The position numbers and the translations under genes are program-made. This document shows, one piece after another, positions 1-6,244 of a DNA stretch of 49,655 bases. This DNA comes from Prevotellaceae bacterium. GTDB taxonomy: Bacteria; Bacteroidota; Bacteroidia; Bacteroidales; Bacteroidaceae. Each line of letters starts with the position of its first letter. Within the stretch, counting starts at the first letter, position 1. The DNA lies in assembly GCA_029218445.1 (NCBI GenBank), contig JAQXRI010000110.1, positions 1 to 49,655 on the forward strand, given 5' to 3'. Under the pieces are notes generated by a model. It did no database searches. It was not told the origin of the DNA and saw nothing but the letters and a program-made list of their open reading frames with translations.

Positions 1-21
1 TAGTTGAAAACGTTTATCCAT
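1..21 (-). CDS. Possible 5' end of a divergent gene (partial)
   Basis: The complement of bases 21-1 reads ATG followed by six sense codons (MDKRFQL) and runs off the window. A purine-rich GAGACA stretch lies just upstream, and a TAATTTTG -7-like box sits at 83-90 on the minus strand, though without a well-spaced TTG. This fits the beginning of a leftward gene, but seven codons cannot identify a product. It could also be chance. Confidence 0.3.
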
Positions 22-173
22 TTGTCTCTTATTTAATTGTTAGAATATTTTTAAAAATAGGTTTCAGTTTGCTTAGATGGTGCAAAATTACTTTAAAATA
101 TCCAATAATAGAGGGGTGAAATTCGTATCTATGGGGTAAAATTTCGTATTTGGCCATTATTTTCTCAACTTTC

Positions 174-405
174 GGGTAACTATTCAGCTAATCCTATATA
201 TTAGAACACAAAGACACAAAGAAACGAAGAATTTTTTAGATACAAAGACAACAAGCGACTAAAAGTTGCCACAAAGGCTTGCAGAGGGAAAACTTTGTGG
301 ACTTTGTAAGCAGCTTTGCTGCTCATAGTTTCTTCCGTAAGCCCCAAAAATGCTTTGTTTCTTCGTGTCTTTGTGTTTAAAATTTAACCAGCTGAATAGT
401 AACCC
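174..405. repeat. MITE-like palindromic element
   Basis: The outer ends are near-perfect inverted repeats (GGGTAACTATTCAGCT at 174-189 and AGCTGAATAGTAACCC at 390-405). Just inside them lie a second inverted pair, ACACAAAGACACAAAGAAAC near 206-225 and its complement near 353-377. The ~130-bp centre has no ORF. Nested inverted repeats around a non-coding core of ~230 bp fit a miniature inverted-repeat element or dispersed palindromic repeat. No transposase is present, and no target-site duplication was established. Confidence 0.6.
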
Positions 406-452
406 TGTCGTTTGCTGTTCTGTTAATAATTAATAATTAACTGCCAAGACCC

Positions 453-483
453 TTGCCCCGAAGCATGAAAATATGTATCTTTG
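453..483 (+). promoter_or_regulatory. Promoter of the DUF4143 ATPase gene
   Basis: TTG at 453-455 and TATCTTTG at 476-483 are separated by 20 bp, matching the Bacteroidota -33/-7 promoter. Transcription would start near 490, so the two tandem hairpin repeats at 485-545 would lie in or at the start of the 5' leader. Confidence 0.7.
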
Positions 484-484
484 C

Positions 485-545
485 TGCGCATTTTCAATGA
501 AAATCCGCAGTAGCGTTGCGCATTTTCAATGAAAATCCGCAGTAG
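485..545 (+). repeat. Two tandem 29-bp hairpin repeats in the 5' leader
   Basis: A 29-bp sequence starting TGCGCATTTTC is repeated exactly at 485-513 and 517-545, a period of 32 bp. Each copy is itself nearly palindromic (GCGCATTTTC / GAAAATCCGC, loop AAT), so the leader could form two equal hairpins. They end about 20 bp before the ATPase start codon and may affect its translation or mRNA stability. Confidence 0.7.
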
Positions 546-566
546 TAACGATTAGACATTATAGGC

Positions 567-1709
567 ATGATTGAGCGTAAATTAAAGATTGACAAGGAAT
601 TAGAAGATAGTATCTTCCTATTCGGCGCACGACAGACGGGGAAAAGCACCTTTCTTAGGGAAAAATTCCCCGACAGCATATATATCGACTTACTCAATAC
701 AACAGTGGCTTCACGCTTCAAGCGCACACCATCGCTGCTGTATGACACGCTCATTGATAAACCACAAGGTACATTAGTGATTATCGACGAGATACCCGAA
801 GTGCCGGAAATGCTTAATGAGGTGCATCGTCTGATGTCAGAGAAGGGGCTCGTTTTTATCCTTTGCGGCTCAAGCGCAAGAAAACTGAAGCGAAAGGGCT
901 ACAACACCCTTGGCGGTAGGGCATATCCTGTATATCTATGCCCCTTCGTCAGTGCAGAGATACCCGACTTTGACCTCAACCATGCCATTAACTATGGTAT
1001 GCTGCCACCTCACTATCTTGCGAAGAATCCCTCAAAGCGACTGTCAGCATACATTGATGTCTATCTGAAAGAGGAAATCAAACAGGAGGCCCTTGTCAGG
1101 AATTTGTCGGCATTTCAACGGTTTCTTGAAGTGGCCGCACTGACTGACGGAGAAATGGTCAACTACAATAATATAGCCCAGGACTGCGGAGTAAGCGCAA
1201 ATACGGCTGCCAGCTATTTTGACATTCTTGAAGACACACTCGTGGGTTTTCGTATGCCGGCATTCTCCAAGGTGATGAAACGCCGTTTGGTTCAGACCCC
1301 GCGCTTTTATTACTTTGACGTGGGTATAGTCAATCATCTATTGCACCGAAGTAATCTTGTCCGTGGCACTGCCGAATACGGGCACGCCTTTGAGCATTTT
1401 GTGATACAGGAGCTTAAGGCATGGCTCACTTATAACGAGAGCGACGAGCGCCTTACTTTTTGGCGCACTCATAACGGCCTTGAGGTTGATGCCGTGGTAG
1501 GTGACGCACGTCTTGCCATTGAGATAAAGTCTGTAGAGGAAGTTCTTCCCCGACATCTGAAGGGGCTGAACTCATTTGCCGAGGACTATTCCTCAGCACA
1601 TCTGATAATCGTAAGTCTCGACCCCTTCAACCGTCGCATGGGCAATATAGAGTGCATCCACGTCCTTGATTTCCTCAAACGGCTGTGGTCAGGAGGTTAT
1701 CAACAATAA
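567..1709 (+). CDS. ATP-binding protein, AAA_14 plus DUF4143
   Basis: 380 aa. The N-terminal AAA ATPase has a clear Walker A (G20-ARQT-GKST, residues 20-28) and Walker B (VIIDE, D74/E75). The C-terminal part is DUF4143, with the usual PD-(D/E)xK-like pattern E306-x-D308 followed by E319-x-K321 (LEVDAVV...AIEIK). The length is normal for this family, which is abundant in Bacteroidota and archaea. The physiological role is unknown; a nuclease-ATPase in mobile-element or stress biology is often suspected. It has its own promoter at 453-483 and is followed by 220 bp of non-coding DNA, so it is probably monocistronic. It borders the palindrome-bounded unit at 1739-4540 without being part of it. 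Confidence 0.85.
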   Translation: MIERKLKIDKELEDSIFLFGARQTGKSTFLREKFPDSIYIDLLNTTVASRFKRTPSLLYDTLIDKPQGTLVIIDEIPEVPEMLNEVHRLMSEKGLVFILCGSSARKLKRKGYNTLGGRAYPVYLCPFVSAEIPDFDLNHAINYGMLPPHYLAKNPSKRLSAYIDVYLKEEIKQEALVRNLSAFQRFLEVAALTDGEMVNYNNIAQDCGVSANTAASYFDILEDTLVGFRMPAFSKVMKRRLVQTPRFYYFDVGIVNHLLHRSNLVRGTAEYGHAFEHFVIQELKAWLTYNESDERLTFWRTHNGLEVDAVVGDARLAIEIKSVEEVLPRHLKGLNSFAEDYSSAHLIIVSLDPFNRRMGNIECIHVLDFLKRLWSGGYQQ

Positions 1710-1738
1710 CCTGTTGGCGGAATTGTTTTTTTATTTTA

Positions 1739-1819
1739 CCCCTCATATCATCACCCTTGCTGTAACTTGTTTACATTTAGTGTGTTACGTATTTGTGGCA
1801 GGGTGAGGGTATGAGGGAT
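1739..1819. repeat. Left boundary palindrome of the VapE unit
   Basis: An ~81-bp imperfect inverted repeat with arms near 1739-1759 (CCCCTCATATCATCACCCTTG) and 1799-1819 (CAGGGTGAGGGTATGAGGGA), plus an inner TGTAAC/GTTAC pairing. The same arm sequence returns in the 4459-4540 palindrome on the other side of the two-gene unit. It contains no ORF. Confidence 0.6.
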
Positions 1820-1875
1820 GTTGGTTGTAAAGGGGCAAAAAAAATGAGTTTTTCACTTTTATTAATGCGAATTTG

Positions 1876-1906
1876 TTGCGTTTTTCGTGTTAAAATTGTA
1901 ATTTTG
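1876..1906 (+). promoter_or_regulatory. Promoter of the DUF6078 gene
   Basis: TTG at 1876-1878 and TAATTTTG at 1899-1906 with a 20-bp spacer fit the Bacteroidota promoter consensus. The start codon follows 23 bp later. Confidence 0.65.
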
Positions 1907-1928
1907 ACGCAGTAAATCATCAAAGACA

Positions 1929-2360
1929 ATGGAAAATAACAATCTTTTTAAGGAAATTACCGACAGTTATACCGTGTGCTTCGCGGAAAACTGCACCAAA
2001 CGGGAATGTTGCATGCGCTACATTGCTTATCGCCGACTGCCCGATGACACCAAGCGTCACTCGTGTGTGTTGCCTAAAGTGTGGGACGAGCCGCAATGCC
2101 CAGAGTTTGTCGAGTTCAAGCTTGAACACAAGGCTTGGGGGCTGAAACGCATGTTCGACCGCGTTGTCCAAGCCGATGCCGTAAGGATGAAGTCGCAGGT
2201 AATGAAGTATCTCGGCGGACATACCGCTTACTACCGATACTATCGTGGCGAAAAACTGCTGAGCGAGGAACAACAGGAATGGATAGCCAATTTGTTCAGG
2301 CAGAAAGGCTACTCGGCCGACAATCTGTTTGAGCACTATGTAGATAGGTATAACAGCTGA
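1929..2360 (+). CDS. DUF6078 family protein
   Basis: 143 aa, soluble, no signal peptide. It fits the pattern I recall for DUF6078: an N-terminal Cys-rich segment (CxxxxCxxxxCCMRY), a second cluster (HSCVLP...PQCPEF), a central WGLKRMFD helix, YYRYYRGE, and a C-terminal region ending FxxYVDRY. The cysteine spacing suggests metal binding, but no function is established for the family. The gene has its own promoter and sits 43 bp upstream of the 22-bp repeat array that leads into the VapE gene. Both genes lie between the matching palindromes, so it may be a partner or regulator of the VapE protein. That is inferred from position only. Confidence 0.75.
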   Translation: MENNNLFKEITDSYTVCFAENCTKRECCMRYIAYRRLPDDTKRHSCVLPKVWDEPQCPEFVEFKLEHKAWGLKRMFDRVVQADAVRMKSQVMKYLGGHTAYYRYYRGEKLLSEEQQEWIANLFRQKGYSADNLFEHYVDRYNS

Positions 2361-2402
2361 GGGAGCATTCTTGCTGAAACGCCAGCACGTTGGTTTCAAT
2401 CA

Positions 2403-2556
2403 GTTTCACACGTTGAAACTGTTGGTTTCACAGGGTGAAACTATTGGTTTCAAGCGTGGAAACAAATCTTACCTCACGTTGCGGTTATTTAAATGCAACG
2501 TTGCGGTTAATTCAGTGCAACGTTGCGCTTGTCGAAACGCAACGTTATGTTTATCA
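2403..2556 (+). repeat. Array of seven 22-bp iteron-like units
   Basis: Seven degenerate units repeat with a 22-bp period. Units 1-3 are palindromes of the form GTTTCA-N5-TGAAAC (centres 2411, 2433, 2455; the third reads GGAAAC). Units 4-7 carry the core GCAACGTTGC or most of it (centres ~2477.5, 2499.5, 2521.5, 2543.5). The phase is kept across the change of sequence type. Extra half-sites TGAAAC (2375-2380) and GTTTCA (2393-2398) precede the array. Twenty-two bp is about two helical turns, so bound proteins would line up on one face of the DNA. It lies directly before a primase-helicase gene, as replication iterons or operators do. Confidence 0.75.
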
Positions 2557-2576
2557 ATTTTCAAAGAACAACAGTT

Positions 2577-4388
2577 ATGACAAACTTTACACTCGTAAGA
2601 ACCGACAAGAACATGAGGAAGAAAGTGTCGGTGGCATCTGCGGCAACACTCATGTCAAGGCTGCAGAGAAACGTAGAAAACCAGCGCATCATGACCATGC
2701 GCGAGCGAATGGCGGGCACGACGCGCAAAGACCTTTACGCCGAAATGGTTAGCGGCCTGCATCGTGTGTTTGCCTCGGTCAGGCTAAAGGTTTCTGCCAA
2801 CGGCTCGCTCTCGGTGGTGGGCTACAACGGCATGTTGCTGCTTTCGATAGGGCCTTTCTATGAAGAGCAGCAACTCGTGGCAGCCAAGCAAATGGTGAAG
2901 GTGCTGCCTACTACGGCATTGGCCTTTGTCGGCTCAAGCGGAGCCACGCTGAAAGTGATGGTGCGCGTTGAGCTGCCGTCGGACATGATGCAGCAGAGCG
3001 AGGAGGGCATGAAGAGCTTCTTTTCTACCGCTTATCTTATAGCCACCAACATCTACGGCTCGCTGTTCCACGAGCCGGTAAACGCGTCGGGAGTGGCCGA
3101 CGGCGAGTCGCCAATGATGGCAAGCTGCCGTATAACGGCCGACGCCCAACCTTACATGAACCACAAGGCGGCGCCACTTGCCGTTACCGGCAACGAGAAC
3201 GTCTTTGCAGGCCATGGCTACATCCTACTGCCCGATGAGATAAAGAATGCCGACACCAAGGGGCTGATGGCTTTCGTCAACGACAAATACCATCTTAGGT
3301 TCAACCGCCTGAGAGGTTGCGTGGAGTATCTCGACAAAAACCGCAGCTATCTCGGCTGGTCGCCCGCCGACGAGCGTTTCCGCAACGGACTGACCATCAG
3401 TGCGAGGGAGATAGGGCTCGACGTGTGGAACAACGACGTGGCGCGCTATCTCAACTCCAACCGCATTACCACCTACGACCCTCTCGACGACTATCTCTTC
3501 GCCCTCGGCAACAAATGGGACGGCACTGACCACATAGGACGGCTCGCATCGACGGTGAAGACCGACCTCAAGCAGTGGCAAGAGTGGTTCAGGCTGTGGT
3601 TCGTAGGCATGGTGGCACAATGGATGGGGCGCAACGTGAAGTATGCCAACAGCATCGTGCCGCTGCTGATATCGCCTCAGGGCTACCACAAATCGACCTT
3701 CTGCCGCGCACTGCTGCCGCCAGAGCTGCGATGGGGCTATCTCGACAACCTGATAATGGACGAGAAGAAGTCGGTGATGCAGGCCATGGCCGACTTCCTG
3801 CTGATTAACCTCGACGAGTTTAACTCCATATCGCCCAAGACACAACAGGGATTCTTGAAGAATACCATTCAGCTGACCACCGTCAACGTCAAACGTCCTT
3901 ATGCCAAACGGCGCGAAGACCTGCCACGACTGGCGTCGTTTATAGCCACGTCGAACATGACCGAGGTGCTGAGCGACCCCTCAGGCTCACGCCGATTCTT
4001 TGTGGTAAGACTGACCGAGCCAATCGACACCGACTACAAGCCAAACTACGAGCAACTCTATGCGCAGGCAGTGGAAGCCGTGATGCGCAATGAGCAGCGA
4101 TGGTTTGACAAGAACCAAATGGCACTCGTAATGGAGCACAACCGCAGCTACGAACTGCGCGGTTCGGCCGACATGCTCTTCCACGACCATTTCGACATTG
4201 CCCTCGACACCGCCGACGGAGAGTATATGACCGCCGGCGCAATCTATGCCCTACTGCGCAAGAAGGCGGGGGCCACAGCCGTAACAGAGTCGATACAAAA
4301 GTTTGGCCGCTACCTCTCCAACCTGCCAGGAATTGTGAAAAGAACGTCAAAATATGGCGTGCAATACCTCGTAAAGCAGATAAAATGA
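2577..4388 (+). CDS. VapE/VirE-type primase-helicase (BT4734-like N-terminus, DUF3874 C-terminus)
   Basis: 603 aa from the ATG at 2577. The upstream in-frame starts at 2523 and 2547 lie inside the repeat array and were not chosen. Residues ~60-160 resemble the BT4734/VirE N-terminal primase-like domain (SSGATLKVMVRV). Residues ~270-490 are a VirE/VapE P-loop helicase: degenerate Walker A G369-YHK-ST, Walker B INLDE (D413, E414), and a sensor-like SFIATSN ending at N460. The C-terminal ~60 residues fit the DUF3874 winged-helix region. Such proteins are common on phage satellites and integrated elements and resemble replication initiators. No integrase, capsid or other replication gene is nearby. 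Location is cytoplasmic and the function is inferred to be replication-related. Confidence 0.85.
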   Translation: MTNFTLVRTDKNMRKKVSVASAATLMSRLQRNVENQRIMTMRERMAGTTRKDLYAEMVSGLHRVFASVRLKVSANGSLSVVGYNGMLLLSIGPFYEEQQLVAAKQMVKVLPTTALAFVGSSGATLKVMVRVELPSDMMQQSEEGMKSFFSTAYLIATNIYGSLFHEPVNASGVADGESPMMASCRITADAQPYMNHKAAPLAVTGNENVFAGHGYILLPDEIKNADTKGLMAFVNDKYHLRFNRLRGCVEYLDKNRSYLGWSPADERFRNGLTISAREIGLDVWNNDVARYLNSNRITTYDPLDDYLFALGNKWDGTDHIGRLASTVKTDLKQWQEWFRLWFVGMVAQWMGRNVKYANSIVPLLISPQGYHKSTFCRALLPPELRWGYLDNLIMDEKKSVMQAMADFLLINLDEFNSISPKTQQGFLKNTIQLTTVNVKRPYAKRREDLPRLASFIATSNMTEVLSDPSGSRRFFVVRLTEPIDTDYKPNYEQLYAQAVEAVMRNEQRWFDKNQMALVMEHNRSYELRGSADMLFHDHFDIALDTADGEYMTAGAIYALLRKKAGATAVTESIQKFGRYLSNLPGIVKRTSKYGVQYLVKQIK

Positions 4389-4458
4389 CTAAATAAGGCA
4401 CTAAATTCGTCAAAATTTATGTTAAAAATAAGGGCTTTTTACCCCTTCATCACTAATT

Positions 4459-4540
4459 AACCTCATACCCTCACCCTTATGCCGTCAGCAAACAAGCTGA
4501 TTGACAGTATGTTAAATTAAAGGTGATGGTATGATGGTAA
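4459..4540. repeat. Right boundary palindrome of the VapE unit
   Basis: An ~82-bp imperfect inverted repeat with arms at about 4459-4479 (AACCTCATACCCTCACCCTT) and 4519-4540 (AAGGTGATGGTATGATGGTA), and a nested GTCAGC/GCTGA(T) hairpin. It shares the core CTCATACCCTCACCCT and the overall size with the palindrome at 1739-1819. Confidence 0.6.
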
Positions 4541-4584
4541 AAATAAAAACTTTCTTGAAAGAGATTGCATGCGCCGTGGCCTTA

Positions 4585-4620
4585 AACAAAAAAACAGCTG
4601 CCAGTTGGCTGGCAGCTGTT
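4585..4620 (-). terminator. Intrinsic terminator after the QueD-like gene
   Basis: A perfect 12-bp stem (AACAGCTGCCAG, loop TTGG) at 4593-4620. On the minus strand it is followed by a run of seven T within GTTTTTTTGTTT. It lies 24 bp past the end of the leftward QueD-like gene. Confidence 0.85.
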
Positions 4621-4643
4621 GTAGCATAGATGGAAAATGGCCG

Positions 4644-5213
4644 TTATGCCTTTTTCTTATATCCGCACTTTGGACATACGCCGTTCTCGTCGAGGGCAAT
4701 TCCGCAGAGTGGGCAACGGTCAATCTGCTTGCGGTCGGTAAATTCGGCACATGCAGCGTTTACACCGCTGGTGAATGTCAGTTTGGCAATGTTGAGCTTG
4801 TCCTTCAGCAGGTCGTAAACAATCTTTATCATGCCTTCAACAGTCATTGTCTCCTTGGTAACTACAAGACGAGAGTCGGGATATGCCGTAGCAAGCTCAG
4901 TCTTGAAAGCCTCGCCCTTCATGGTGTTCTGACGGTGGCCGTTCTTGATGCCCTGCTTCTCATATACGTCGAGTATTGCCGGCAGCAGTGGGTCGTCTTC
5001 GCGCAGGATGAGCGCATGGTCGAAGTTCTTCAGCACGTCCCAAGCCACTTTCTGTATTTCGTTGCATGGATAAACCATGTTGACGCCTTCGTTGATGCTG
5101 TCTTCCACCTCGATGGTCAAGACGCCAGTGTGGCCGTGAAGATACTGAGCCTCGCCTTGGAAGCCATAGAAACGGTGTGCATACTGCAAGTCAAAAGTTG
5201 TGATACTTCTCAT
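4644..5213 (-). CDS. 6-pyruvoyl-tetrahydropterin synthase/QueD-like protein with zinc ribbon, catalytic Cys missing
   Basis: 189 aa. The QueD/PTPS fold is recognisable from the zinc histidines H13 (YAHRF), H26 and H28 (LHGHTG) and the FDHALIL strand (D65/H66). In QueD the catalytic Cys lies four residues before the HGH motif. Here that position is Ala22, so normal 6-carboxytetrahydropterin synthase activity is doubtful. The C-terminus carries an added zinc ribbon (C167-x2-C170 ... C180-x2-C183) not found in standard QueD. It is transcribed alone from a promoter at 5269-5299, has a strong AGGAG ribosome site, and ends at the terminator at 4585-4620. A diverged pterin-binding or alternative-substrate enzyme is more likely than queuosine synthesis. 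Confidence 0.8.
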   Translation of the reverse strand: MRSITTFDLQYAHRFYGFQGEAQYLHGHTGVLTIEVEDSINEGVNMVYPCNEIQKVAWDVLKNFDHALILREDDPLLPAILDVYEKQGIKNGHRQNTMKGEAFKTELATAYPDSRLVVTKETMTVEGMIKIVYDLLKDKLNIAKLTFTSGVNAACAEFTDRKQIDRCPLCGIALDENGVCPKCGYKKKA

Positions 5214-5268
5214 AATTCTTTTCTCCTATAAGTTAAAAGGTTCAACAATAATTATTTTTTATCTGCTG

Positions 5269-5299
5269 CAAATTTACTAAGTTTTTCAGAAACTTGCAA
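5269..5299 (-). promoter_or_regulatory. Promoter of the QueD-like gene
   Basis: Read on the minus strand: TTG (5299-5297), 20-bp spacer, TAAATTTG (5276-5269). This matches the Bacteroidota -33/-7 consensus and lies 56 bp upstream of the start codon. Confidence 0.7.
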
Positions 5300-5335
5300 A
5301 CTGAAAGTATCTATAGCATAATAGATTTTATCTAT

Positions 5336-6244
5336 TCAATGGCAGTCGTGGCACGGGCAATTGCATTCCGACGTTTCAAATTCAAGGGTGGAATGGCCTA
5401 TGCCTGTGGCTTTTAGGGCTGATTTCAGCGATTGTTTGGTATGCTCCATGACCGCAATGTCGCTTATCACAACATGTGCGGTAAGTGCATTCTCGGTGGT
5501 GCTTATTGCCCATACGTGTACGTGATGCACGTCCATCACGCCTTCCACCTTCTTCATTTCAGCCACGGTGCGGGTGAGGTCGATGCCTTCGGGCATGCCG
5601 TCCATCGACAGGCGGAGGCTGGCCGAGAGCAGTCCCCAGGTGGAGAAGAGGATGACCATGGCTATGATGAGGCTCACGATGGGGTCGATTGCGTTCCAGC
5701 CGGTGAATGTTATGACAAGTCCTGAAACGACGACGCCAACCGACACAAGGGTGTCGGCGGCCATGTGGAGGAAGGCTCCGCGGACGTTGATGTCGTTTCG
5801 TTGGCCTTTGAGCAGGAGCAGCGCCGTCAGACCGTTGATGACGATTCCGACGGCTGCTGTCCATGACACCGCCTCGCCGTTGACCGGGGCGGGGGCGTAG
5901 AATTTGTGGATGCTTTCTATCACTATGGCACCAACGGCCACGAGCAGTATGATGGCGTTGAGCAGCGAGATGAGCACTGTGCTCTTGCGATAGCCGTAGG
6001 TGAAGCGGCCATTGGCGTGTATCTTCGACAGCCTGAACGCCACGAGCACAAGCACAAGGCTGAACACGTCGCTGAGGTTATGGCCCGCGTCGGACAGCAG
6101 CGAGAGCGAATTTTCTACCAGTCCCACAAAAGCCTCGATGCCTACAAACAGCAGGTTGAAGACTATTGAAAGGACTATGCCCCGCTGGCCCTCGGCGGGC
6201 GACAGCGGGTGCTCGTGGTGATGGTGGTGGTGACTCATTGTCAT
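5336..6244 (-). CDS. Cation diffusion facilitator family transporter (zinc exporter type)
   Basis: 302 aa, inner membrane, about six transmembrane segments between residues ~20 and 215, then a cytoplasmic ferredoxin-like domain. Metal-site motifs are SDAGHNLSD in TM2 and AADTL in TM5. The N-terminus is a His run (MSHHHHHHEH) and the C-terminus is Cys/His-rich (CNCPCHDCH), both likely metal-binding tails. CzcD/ZitB-type proteins export zinc and related divalent ions by proton exchange. The ATG overlaps the stop of the arabinofuranosidase gene in an ATGA, so the two are translationally coupled; an alternative start (MSHHHH) lies two codons in. The pairing with a glycosidase is functionally unexpected. 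Confidence 0.92.
   Translation of the reverse strand: MTMSHHHHHHEHPLSPAEGQRGIVLSIVFNLLFVGIEAFVGLVENSLSLLSDAGHNLSDVFSLVLVLVAFRLSKIHANGRFTYGYRKSTVLISLLNAIILLVAVGAIVIESIHKFYAPAPVNGEAVSWTAAVGIVINGLTALLLLKGQRNDINVRGAFLHMAADTLVSVGVVVSGLVITFTGWNAIDPIVSLIIAMVILFSTWGLLSASLRLSMDGMPEGIDLTRTVAEMKKVEGVMDVHHVHVWAISTTENALTAHVVISDIAVMEHTKQSLKSALKATGIGHSTLEFETSECNCPCHDCH

Noticed and set aside
485..545. CRISPR remnant
   Set aside because: The two copies are separated by only 3 bp, so there is no spacer.
1920..2399. 159-aa open frame opposite the DUF6078 gene
   Set aside because: It is the antisense shadow of a gene with a promoter and a recognisable family pattern; it has no promoter or family match of its own.
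2403..2556. CRISPR-like array
   Set aside because: The 22-bp period leaves no room for spacers, the units are degenerate and palindromic, and no cas gene is near.
2371..2580. 69-aa frame across the 22-bp array
   Set aside because: Its coding potential comes from the tandem repeat; no family match and no ribosome site.
3225..3845. 206-aa frame opposite the VapE gene
   Set aside because: It overlaps the P-loop region of a well-supported gene; its composition is that of a reverse-complement shadow in high-GC coding DNA.
4569..5231. 220-aa plus-strand frame over the QueD-like gene
   Set aside because: The opposite strand has the zinc-His motifs, promoter and ribosome site; this frame also runs through the terminator hairpin.
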